Assembly (NCBI GenBank): GCA_021163155.1
Contig: JAGGXI010000029.1
Coordinates: forward strand, 1-9,545
Reading direction: 5' to 3'
Length of the DNA: 9,545 bases
Source of the DNA: Candidatus Aerophobota bacterium
GTDB taxonomy: Bacteria; Aerophobota; Aerophobia; Aerophobales; JAGGXI01
In this document: positions 1 through 5,811 of the stretch, piece by piece
Layout: each line of letters starts with the position of its first letter
How positions within the stretch are numbered: the stretch's first letter is position 1
The notes under the pieces: model-generated
Databases searched by the model: none
What the model was told of the DNA's origin: nothing
Seen by the model: the letters and a program-made list of their open reading frames with translations, nothing else
Translations under genes and position numbers: made by a program

Positions 1-20
1 ATATATGATATATCATATAT
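1..20. promoter_or_regulatory. Perfect 20-bp palindrome, possible operator
   Basis: The first 20 bases, ATATATGATATATCATATAT, are identical to their reverse complement. The palindrome sits just downstream of the predicted start of the leftward promoter at 29-56, where a repressor could block transcription. The half-site core TATGATATA occurs again at 31-39, overlapping the -10 region. A regulator binding both is an inference. The palindrome may continue beyond the window edge, and low sequence complexity weakens the case. Confidence 0.35.
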
Positions 21-28
21 AATATACT

Positions 29-56
29 ATTATGATATAATTTTCATAATTGTCAA
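29..56 (-). promoter_or_regulatory. Leftward sigma-70 promoter for a gene outside the window
   Basis: On the minus strand a perfect -35 box TTGACA (51-56) is followed after 16 nt by CATAAT (29-34), which matches the -10 consensus at five of six bases. Transcription would start near 22 and leave the window to the left. The downstream gene is not visible, so its identity is unknown. The flanking AT-rich sequence raises the chance of accidental -10 matches, but the perfect -35 with correct spacing makes this credible. Confidence 0.5.
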
Positions 57-151
57 CCCATCAAATTAAGATTTCTGGAAAAGTTAGAAATCTCTGATTT
101 CCCAAATGAAAGTTCAACCTGAATTTGGCAATCTATTAAATCTCTCTCTGA

Positions 152-222
152 GTAGGGGAGGCTTTAGCCTCCCAATAGACTCTAATTCTTGTTTTGCAAA
201 GGGCGACTGAAGTCGCCCCTAC
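152..222. repeat. REP-like inverted hairpin pair
   Basis: Two 22-nt units, 152-173 and 201-222, face each other across 27 nt. Each begins (in its own orientation) with GTAGGGG and contains a 7-bp stem with a 4-nt loop: GGGAGGC-TTTA-GCCTCCC on the left, and GGGCGAC-TTCA-GTCGCCC on the right read in reverse complement. Four of the five differences between the units are two compensatory base pairs, so the stem is conserved while the sequence has changed. This is the form of REP/BIME elements mobilised by RAYT (Y1-type) transposases in many bacteria. No RAYT gene is in the window. Confidence 0.6.
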
Positions 223-472
223 CCAAAAAAGAAAAATATTTTTTGCACTTAAAAAGCTTTAAAAAATTTAATTTTCATGAAAATTAGACTCAGAGCAATA
301 TTTTAGGGTAAACTTAATGATAATTATTCAAATTGCCGAATCTGAGTTCAAATTACACAGATTAGATTATCACCGCGGTAGGTAAAAAAGAAGAATAGAG
401 ATGGATACAAAAAATTAAATCTTGAGATATTGCAAGAAAGATACTTTAAATACACTTAAAGAAAACAAAATA

Positions 473-520
473 TGGTAGCCATAGACTTCAGGTTATGCAG
501 GATAAACTCTACGGCTACCA
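473..520 (-). terminator. Inverted repeat, possible rpoD operon terminator
   Basis: TGGTAGCC at 473-480 and GGCTACCA at 513-520 are perfect inverted 8-mers, and the internal arms have further partial pairing. Read on the minus strand, the structure lies about 50 nt after the rpoD stop and is followed by the T-rich stretch TATTTTGTTTTCTTT, as expected for a rho-independent terminator. The stem is longer and more interrupted than usual. It also looks like a diverged pair of hairpin repeats with the same design as 152-222, so a repeat may be doubling as a terminator. Confidence 0.4.
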
Positions 521-571
521 ATTCTTGTAATATTTACCTACTTTATCAAAAAGTAAAATAATCTTGAGACG

Positions 572-1852
572 TTAGCTTAGATACTGCTCCAGCATTCTTT
601 TTTTGGCTACTTTTCGTAATTGTTCTAATATTTTCGCCTCAATTTGTCTTATTCTCTCTCTAGTCACTCCATATTTTTCTCCTATTTCCTGTAAAGTACA
701 ATCCCATCCATCTTCTGTTCCAAAACGGAGTTTCAAAATTTCCCGTTCCCTTTCATCTTTAACCTCTTTTATCAATTCTCTTATCTCTTTTTGAAGGTAA
801 TGGAGATTAATCTCCTCAAAAGGGCTTCTTACTTTATCATTCTCTATAAGTTCTATTAAATGGCTATTCTTGTCCTCACCAATAGGAGTATCTATGGATG
901 TGGATTTGACAACAACTTTTTGAACGCCTTCCACCTTTTCTAATGGAATATTGCTTTTTTTAGCAATCTCATCGGTAGTAGGAGCTCTTCCCATCTCCTG
1001 CTCTAACTCCCGAGAGGTTCTGTTCACCTTCTTCATAAGTTCGGTTATATGTATAGGCACACGAATAGTACGTGATTGATCAGAAATAGCCCTGGATAAG
1101 GACTGTCTTATCCACCAACTAGCATAGGTACTGAAGCGGTTTCCCCTTTGATAGTCAAATTTATCTACAGCCCGGTAAAGACCGATATTCCCCTCCTGGA
1201 TAAGGTCAAGGAAGGGAACTCCTCTTCCTGTATATTTTTTTGCAAAACTAACCACTAAACGCAGATTAGCTTTAATCATCTTATCTCTATAGTTTCTATA
1301 ACGAAGATTTAATTCTTTAATCTCTTCTCTCAATTTAAGAAATTTTTTCCCATCTTCGACCAATTCTATTTTTGCTATCTTTTCATCTCCTAATGCTCCT
1401 ATAAAATCAGCTATTTTAGCTATTTTCTTAAATTTCTTTTTTATTCCCTTCAATTTTTCTTCACTAAGTTCTATTTTTTGAGCTAAATAAGGATTTCTTT
1501 CCAGCAAGGAAGCTATCTCAAGAGCCTTTCTTCTTAAAATTCTCTTGCTTTCTCTTATCTTCTCTCCGTACTCTCTCTCCTGCTCAGCAGATAAAAGAGG
1601 AGTCTTTCCTATCTCCTGAAGATATTTTCCTATTCCATCATTTATGCTTATCTGCCCAGAAACTGGTTTGCCAGTAGCTATCTTTTCTTCGGGAATTTCA
1701 CTGTCTCTCTCCTTTTTTTCTAATTCTTCAAAAAAATCGAATACATCCTCAACCTCTTCGGTGCTAGGGGTTTCATCAATAACAGAAATCTCATCTAAAA
1801 CTTTTTCTCTATTCTCTTTTTTAAAAAGATTTTTTCTTCTCCTATTTTTCAT
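572..1852 (-). CDS. rpoD: RNA polymerase primary sigma factor RpoD (sigma-70)
   Basis: The 426-residue product is the housekeeping sigma factor, which directs RNA polymerase core to -35/-10 promoters. Region 1.2 is seen at about residues 72-104 (DGIGKYLQEIGKTPLL). After a charged, lysine-rich non-conserved stretch, region 2 spans about 191-265, with NLRLVVSFAKKY, FLDLIQEGNIGL and the -10 recognition and melting segment FSTYASWWIRQ. Region 3 is at about 268-345 and region 4 at 355-420, with the helix-turn-helix VTRERIRQIEAK. A long acidic region 1.1 is absent; the N-terminus is instead basic then acidic and low-complexity. The ATG start has TGAGGTG eight nt upstream, and this site overlaps the dnaG stop, so translation is probably coupled. 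It is the last gene of the operon. Assignment as the primary sigma rests on the dnaG linkage and region 1.2, and is firm. Confidence 0.97.
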   Translation of the reverse strand: MKNRRRKNLFKKENREKVLDEISVIDETPSTEEVEDVFDFFEELEKKERDSEIPEEKIATGKPVSGQISINDGIGKYLQEIGKTPLLSAEQEREYGEKIRESKRILRRKALEIASLLERNPYLAQKIELSEEKLKGIKKKFKKIAKIADFIGALGDEKIAKIELVEDGKKFLKLREEIKELNLRYRNYRDKMIKANLRLVVSFAKKYTGRGVPFLDLIQEGNIGLYRAVDKFDYQRGNRFSTYASWWIRQSLSRAISDQSRTIRVPIHITELMKKVNRTSRELEQEMGRAPTTDEIAKKSNIPLEKVEGVQKVVVKSTSIDTPIGEDKNSHLIELIENDKVRSPFEEINLHYLQKEIRELIKEVKDEREREILKLRFGTEDGWDCTLQEIGEKYGVTRERIRQIEAKILEQLRKVAKKRMLEQYLS

Positions 1853-1859
1853 ATTATAT

Positions 1860-3620
1860 TCACCTCAATAATATTTGTTTCTTTAATTTAATTAATTCAT
1901 TAGACCATTCATCAACTTTTTCTTCTTTTCCATCTTCTTCACTTTCCTCTATTTTTTTTATTAATTCAGTAATTCTTTTCTGTTTTTTAATTCTCTTTAA
2001 GCTTTTAATAAAATCATTAGCTATTTTTTCTTTATTATCCACTCCAAAAGGAGTATCTGTCAAGCAGAAAGAGGAAACAATAGAAGAAAGGTCTTCCTCC
2101 TCTAATTGGCTTATTAACTTGCTAGGAGATAAAATATCTTCTTTTTCTGATAAAAGAATTATTTTTTGAGCAATTTTTCTATAAGAAGGATTTGTAAAGT
2201 TATCCACTCCTCCCTCTTTAATCACTATATTTATTACCTCTCTCTCCATTAACATAAGCTGAAGAAGCATGTTTTCCGTTTTTTCCTCATCCCTTTTTGT
2301 ATGAATATTAAATATAGGAGAAGAGGAAGGAAACGTTTTTATCTTTCTTTTTTTATTAAATTTTTTAAATTCCATTGTTAACAAAGACTCATCTAAATCC
2401 AACCGAAAAGCCAATTTTTTTATTAGTTCTTGAAGTTTTATTAAATCTCTTATTTTCTGTAAAGTAGGAAAAAGGTTATTGACTATATCTATTTTTTCTT
2501 CAATCTCAAGGGAAGACCTATGGTCAATTTCTAAATTTAGTCTGTAATCAAAATAAGATAGCGCTTTTCTCTTTCTTTTTATAAATTCTTCTTTCCCCTC
2601 TTTTTTTCTTAGGAAATCCCCTGGGTCCATCCCCTGAGGCATAGAGATAACTCTTATTCTTAAATTATCTTCCAGAAGAAGGTCAATCCCTCGTAAAGTA
2701 GCGGCACTTCCTGCAATATCTTCATCATAAGCTATAAAAACTTGATTTGCATATCGTTTAATGAGTCGACTCTGCAAGGAAGTAAGGGAGGTACCCAGGG
2801 AGGCCACCACATTTTTTAGACCCATTTGATAAAGAGCAATTACATCTGTGTATCCTTCTACTAAAATTACTTCTTTCTCCTTTTCTGCCACTTCCTTGCT
2901 TAGATTTAACCCATAAAGATTTTCTCCTTTTTTAAAAATACGAGATTGAGGAGAGTTAAGATACTTAGGCAAAGAGTTATCTAAAACTCGTCCCCCAAAA
3001 CCACATATTCTCCCTATAGGGGTAAATATGGGAAATATGAGCCGTCTTTTAAAATAAAAATTACCATCTTCAGATATTAAGCCTAACTCTCTTAAATTCT
3101 TAAAAGAAATTCCTTTCCCTTCGCATACTCTCAAAAAATTTCTAGAAGAAGGAACATATCCTAATTTAAAGGTTTTTACTATATTTTTATTAAACCCTCT
3201 TTTTACTAAATATTCCTGGGCAAACCTATCCTTTCTTAATTCTTCCTGAAAGAGAGTAGATATCATCTCATTAGTTTGATAAAGATCATCCTTAATCGCA
3301 CTTTCCTTTTTTTCTTTCTCGGAAAGATAAATTGACATTCCCAATTTATCTCCCAGCATTTTAACTGCCTCGGGAAAAGATATCTTTTCCCACTTCATAA
3401 GGAAACTAATAACATTACCTCCTACTCCACAACCGAAACAATGAAAGAGCTGCTTTTCAGGAGAAACTACAAATGAAGGAGTTCGTTCTTGATGAAAAGG
3501 ACAAAGTGCTTTATAATTTTTCCCCACTCTTTTTAAGGGAAGGTAATTCCCAATCAGCTCTACAATATCTGTTCGTTCAATGATTTTATCTATTACTCCA
3601 TTAGAAATATATATAGCCAT
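1860..3620 (-). CDS. dnaG: DNA primase DnaG
   Basis: DnaG makes the RNA primers for chromosome replication at the fork, together with DnaB helicase. The protein begins with a CHC2 zinc-binding domain whose ligands are C40, H43, C61 and C64 (CPFH, then CFGC). The RNA polymerase core follows, with a Toprim domain showing VEGYTD (E255, D259), YDED (D299, D301) and DPGD (D333). A C-terminal helicase-binding region starts near residue 440. I chose the ATG at 3620 (586 residues) over an ATG at 3627-3629. AAAGGA lies 9 nt before the former but directly abuts the latter, and the chosen start overlaps the dgt stop as TAATG, a coupling arrangement. The residue between the two metal-binding aspartates is E, where G or S is more usual. 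Length is normal for the family. Confidence 0.97.
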   Translation of the reverse strand: MAIYISNGVIDKIIERTDIVELIGNYLPLKRVGKNYKALCPFHQERTPSFVVSPEKQLFHCFGCGVGGNVISFLMKWEKISFPEAVKMLGDKLGMSIYLSEKEKKESAIKDDLYQTNEMISTLFQEELRKDRFAQEYLVKRGFNKNIVKTFKLGYVPSSRNFLRVCEGKGISFKNLRELGLISEDGNFYFKRRLIFPIFTPIGRICGFGGRVLDNSLPKYLNSPQSRIFKKGENLYGLNLSKEVAEKEKEVILVEGYTDVIALYQMGLKNVVASLGTSLTSLQSRLIKRYANQVFIAYDEDIAGSAATLRGIDLLLEDNLRIRVISMPQGMDPGDFLRKKEGKEEFIKRKRKALSYFDYRLNLEIDHRSSLEIEEKIDIVNNLFPTLQKIRDLIKLQELIKKLAFRLDLDESLLTMEFKKFNKKRKIKTFPSSSPIFNIHTKRDEEKTENMLLQLMLMEREVINIVIKEGGVDNFTNPSYRKIAQKIILLSEKEDILSPSKLISQLEEEDLSSIVSSFCLTDTPFGVDNKEKIANDFIKSLKRIKKQKRITELIKKIEESEEDGKEEKVDEWSNELIKLKKQILLR

Positions 3621-4663
3621 TATCCCCATTCCTTTGGAAGAAAACTATTTTTATATACTTTAAGAGCGTATTGATCGGTCATTCCGGCAATGTAGTCTAC
3701 TACTACTCTTTCCCATCTTTCCTCTTTTGCTTCATTCTTTAAGGAAGCAGGGAGAATATTACTGTTCTTTGTATAAAGGTTGTAAAGATTAATTACTATC
3801 TGATAAGCCTTCTTCTTTTCTTTTATTAAAATCGGGGACAGGTAAACCTTTTTATACATAAAATCTCTTAATTCATTAAATACTTCCAGTAAATTTTTAT
3901 CCATCGTTATGTAAGATTTTCCTATACTTTCCTTCACTATATTTTGGATTAATTTATCTATTCTTTCTTTATGAGTTTTTCCCAATATATGCAAAATTTC
4001 CCCTGGCAAATCCCTTTCTTTAATTATTCCTGCTCGCAGTGCATCATCAATATCATGATTAACATAGGCTAAAGGGTCAGCTATTTTTACTACCTTTCCC
4101 TCTATAGTATGAGGATGATTCTTACTTTTGAGAGAGAGTATTTTCTCTTTTTCCTGGGAATGATTCAAAATGCCATCTTTTACTTCCCATGTTAAATTTA
4201 ATCCTCCGTTCCCTTCCAATTTTTCTACCACCCGAAGACTCTGTTCATTATGTTGAAATCCTTCAGGGTAAGCATCATTTAAGGCATCTTCTCCGCTATG
4301 GCCAAAAGGGGTATGTCCTAAATCATGTCCCAAAGCAATAGCTTCTGTTAAATCCTCATTTAAACGAAGGGCACGGGAAATTGTACGGGCTATCTGCATC
4401 ACTTCTAAAGTATGGGTAAGTCTTGTTCTATAATGGTCACCAAAAGGAGCAATAAACACTTGCGTTTTGTGTTTTAGGCGTCGAAAAGATTTACAGTGAA
4501 TAATTCTATCTCTATCTCTCTGGAAATCTGTCCTTAAAGGACATTTTTTTTCCTTTCTTTGCCTACCTTTACTTTGGCTATTTTTAGTCGCATAAGGGGA
4601 AAGGAATTTTTCTTCAAATTCTTCCTGACTCACTCGATTAAAGGGTTGAGCTTTGTACTCCAA
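3620..4663 (-). CDS. dgt: Deoxyguanosinetriphosphate triphosphohydrolase-like protein (HD domain)
   Basis: This 347-residue protein belongs to the dGTPase family, which hydrolyses dNTPs, classically dGTP, to the nucleoside and tripolyphosphate and so tunes the dNTP pool. The metal-binding HD residues are visible: H84 in RLTHTLEV, H113-D114 in LGHDLGHTPFGHSG, and D196 in KIADPLAYVNHDIDDA. The arginine-rich SFRRLKHKTQVF block near 59-70 is also typical of the family. The start is TTG, not ATG. It is chosen because AAAGGAG lies 10 nt upstream and the next in-frame methionine is residue 89, inside the HD domain. Its stop overlaps the dnaG start. Placement directly before dnaG is known from several Gram-positive and thermophilic lineages and fits a replication-linked role. 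Preference for dGTP over other dNTPs cannot be read from sequence. Confidence 0.93.
   Translation of the reverse strand: MEYKAQPFNRVSQEEFEEKFLSPYATKNSQSKGRQRKEKKCPLRTDFQRDRDRIIHCKSFRRLKHKTQVFIAPFGDHYRTRLTHTLEVMQIARTISRALRLNEDLTEAIALGHDLGHTPFGHSGEDALNDAYPEGFQHNEQSLRVVEKLEGNGGLNLTWEVKDGILNHSQEKEKILSLKSKNHPHTIEGKVVKIADPLAYVNHDIDDALRAGIIKERDLPGEILHILGKTHKERIDKLIQNIVKESIGKSYITMDKNLLEVFNELRDFMYKKVYLSPILIKEKKKAYQIVINLYNLYTKNSNILPASLKNEAKEERWERVVVDYIAGMTDQYALKVYKNSFLPKEWG
3630..3635 (-). promoter_or_regulatory. Ribosome binding site that fixes the dnaG start
   Basis: AAAGGA on the minus strand, inside the end of dgt, lies 9 nt before the ATG at 3618-3620. It touches the alternative ATG at 3627-3629 with no spacer, so it supports the shorter DnaG protein. 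Confidence 0.6.
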
Positions 4664-4673
4664 AACTATTTAA

Positions 4674-4680
4674 CTCCTTT
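4674..4680 (-). promoter_or_regulatory. Strong ribosome binding site for the TTG start of dgt
   Basis: AAAGGAG on the minus strand is a near-perfect Shine-Dalgarno site 10 nt before the TTG at 4661-4663. It decides the otherwise ambiguous start of dgt and may offset the weaker start codon. Confidence 0.65.
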
Positions 4681-4692
4681 ACTTTGTTAGAT

Positions 4693-4716
4693 AGTAAACA
4701 TCCAACAGGATTTACT
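4693..4716 (-). other. Hairpin between cvpA and dgt
   Basis: On the minus strand AGTAAATCC and GGATGTTTACT can pair as a 9-bp stem with a 2-nt bulge and a TGTT loop. The stem includes the cvpA stop codon. No T-run follows, so it is unlikely to be a terminator. It lies in the only sizeable gap of the operon (48 nt) and could be a processing or mRNA-stability element; that role is inferred. Confidence 0.3.
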
Positions 4717-5287
4717 TGCCCCCACTTTTGCCTGGATGGAGGCTTTTTTCCTCTATCGAGCCCTTAACTTTCTCCAATTTTTGCATAAACTTCTTTGTTT
4801 CTCCTGGCATAACAGAAATCATATTATCATAAACAAAGGGACCCACTTTAATTAAATAAGGAGTTAAAGTAGATCCCTTCATCCATTTATCCGCTCTTTC
4901 AGAAATGGGAGATATATTTAAAAGAATAAGAATTACGCTGCAGATTAAAGCTCCTTCGATAAGGCCTAATATGAATCCCCCTCCCCCATCTATTCCTCTT
5001 ATAATTGTATATCTCGATACTTTATGAAGAATTATTCCTGCCACTCCCCCTATTAAAGCTATACCTATAAAAATAAGAGCAAAACTTATTAAATAACTTA
5101 TCTTGGGGGGGATAAAGCTAAACTCACTTGAAATAATTTCTCCTACCGCTTCATAACGATTAATTGCTACAATAAGGCCCACTAAAATGCCGATTAACCC
5201 ACATACTTCCTTAAATAAACCTTTTACTATTCCTCTAATGGCAAATAAAATAACGATAATCCCTAATACCACATCTAACCAATTCAT
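4712..5287 (-). CDS. cvpA: CvpA family inner-membrane protein
   Basis: The 191-residue product matches the CvpA (colicin V production) family, small inner-membrane proteins with roles reported in envelope homeostasis but no known biochemical activity. Hydrophobic segments are at about residues 4-19, 27-42, 62-86 and 103-125, with the family-typical start NWLDVVLGIIV and a RGIVKGLFKE loop after the first segment. The DGGGGFILGLIEG motif opens the last segment. The remaining 65 residues are soluble and charged, ending in a glycine/lysine tail. The ATG overlaps the zapA stop as ATGA and no strong Shine-Dalgarno site precedes it, so translation is probably coupled to zapA. ZapA-CvpA adjacency is common in Firmicutes-like genomes and supports both assignments. 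Function in this operon is unknown. Confidence 0.88.
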   Translation of the reverse strand: MNWLDVVLGIIVILFAIRGIVKGLFKEVCGLIGILVGLIVAINRYEAVGEIISSEFSFIPPKISYLISFALIFIGIALIGGVAGIILHKVSRYTIIRGIDGGGGFILGLIEGALICSVILILLNISPISERADKWMKGSTLTPYLIKVGPFVYDNMISVMPGETKKFMQKLEKVKGSIEEKSLHPGKSGGK

Positions 5288-5546
5288 TTAATTTCTTTCT
5301 CTATTCTTTTTATTACCTTTTCAACCCTCTCCTTAGCTTTTTTATTTTTTGCCTTTAATCTATATAACTCATCAGCAATATTTAAACAGGCAAGCACACT
5401 TATCTCCCCACTCTTTTTCTGGGGAGCAGAAGAAGCGATCATTCTCATTCTGCTATCTACATAATTAGCTACAGTTTTAAGATGCTCCTCGTTTCCATCC
5501 GCTTTTAAATTATATTCTCTATCAAATATATAAACTCTTACCCCAT
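5284..5546 (-). CDS. zapA: Cell division protein ZapA, apparent 1-nt frameshift at the start
   Basis: An 85-codon frame from 5541 to the stop at 5284-5286 reads VRVYIFDREYNL near its start, then HLKTVANYVDSRMRMIA and ISVLACLNIADELYRLKAK, with a charged coiled-coil tail ending KRIEKEIK. This is the ZapA pattern: a small protein that bundles FtsZ and stabilises the Z-ring. The frame has no ATG, GTG or TTG start, and an in-frame TAA lies upstream. An ATG at 5544-5546, 11 nt after AGAGGAG, is one base out of frame and meets TAA two codons later. One extra G in the GGGG run at 5541-5544 would join this ATG to the ZapA frame as MGVRVYIFD. I read this as a sequencing or assembly deletion, or a real mutation. 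It is the first gene of the operon and overlaps cvpA by ATGA. Confidence 0.75.
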
Positions 5547-5557
5547 CTCTCTTTTTT

Positions 5558-5564
5558 CTCCTCT
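5558..5564 (-). promoter_or_regulatory. Ribosome binding site of zapA
   Basis: AGAGGAG on the minus strand lies 11 nt before the ATG at 5544-5546. It supports that ATG as the intended zapA start even though it is one base out of frame with the ZapA reading frame. Confidence 0.5.
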
Positions 5565-5572
5565 GCTTTTAT

Positions 5573-5600
5573 ATAATATAAAAAAAATCAAAAAAGTCAA
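5573..5600 (-). promoter_or_regulatory. Promoter of the zapA-cvpA-dgt-dnaG-rpoD operon
   Basis: On the minus strand TTGACT (5595-5600) and TATTAT (5573-5578) each match the sigma-70 consensus at five of six bases, with a 16-nt spacer. The spacer is T-rich. Transcription would begin near 5566, just before the zapA ribosome binding site, giving a very short leader. No other promoter of similar quality was noticed inside the operon, so this one probably drives all five genes. Confidence 0.6.
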
Positions 5601-5667
5601 TCCCTTCAGTGTTGTTATTGCCTTATAGACAGCTTAATGCACTGAGTTTGACAAAAGAGTGGAATGA

Positions 5668-5787
5668 GCTACCATTATAATAACAAAAGATGAAATAGTT
5701 GTCATTGACAGACCCGAAAAATTAAGAAAGGCATTTAAAACAATTCAGAATGAAAGGACTATGATGAAAAAAAATAGCTTATAGAAA
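5668..5787 (+). pseudogene. Short coding relic of unknown origin
   Basis: From 5668 a frame stays open to a TAG at about 5785 and reads IITKDEIVVIDRPEKLRKAF, then KTIQNERTMMKKNSL. The mix of charged and hydrophobic residues looks protein-like, but a TGA lies just upstream (5665-5667) and there is no start codon near the beginning. The only ATGs are near its end. It may be the 3' remnant of a deleted gene. I do not recognise the family, and a chance open frame of this length in AT-rich DNA is possible. Confidence 0.25.
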
Positions 5788-5811
5788 AATATATATAGGA
5801 GAAAAGTATTT

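Larger units (their letters stand above)
1..571. other. Gene-free region left of rpoD
   Basis: No convincing coding sequence is seen on either strand in this 571-base stretch. It is AT-rich and contains several small structures listed separately: a leftward promoter with a palindrome at the window edge, a REP-like hairpin pair at 152-222, and an inverted repeat at 473-520. It also has an 8-bp stem with a 9-nt loop at 69-93 (AGATTTCT and AGAAATCT), an 8-bp inverted repeat CTCTGAGT/ACTCAGAG at 146-153 and 288-295, and an ACCGCGGT palindrome at 372-379. The density of inverted repeats suggests a landing zone for small non-coding repeats. Confidence 0.7.

Noticed and set aside
313-331. Fur-box-like sequence TTAATGATAATTATTCAA
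   Set aside because: It matches the classical 19-bp Fur box at about 14 positions, but all are A/T-rich positions in AT-rich DNA and no promoter or gene lies next to it.
119-350. Imperfect inverted similarity between about 119-134 and 334-350 (ATTTGGCAAT versus ATTCGGCAAT) flanking the REP pair
   Set aside because: Only about 12 of 17 bases agree and its centre differs from that of the hairpin pair, so it does not define one element.
603-794. Open frame on the plus strand inside rpoD
   Set aside because: It is the reverse-strand shadow of rpoD region 4, with no ribosome binding site and no protein-like features.
1644-1871. Open frame on the plus strand opposite the rpoD N-terminus
   Set aside because: Its serine- and phenylalanine-rich sequence is the complement of lysine/glutamate-rich rpoD codons; nothing supports expression.
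5649-5682. TTGACA and TATAAT upstream of the exported protein gene
   Set aside because: Both hexamers are perfect but 22 nt apart, too far for one sigma-70 promoter. A further TTGACA at 5705-5710 has no -10 at proper spacing.
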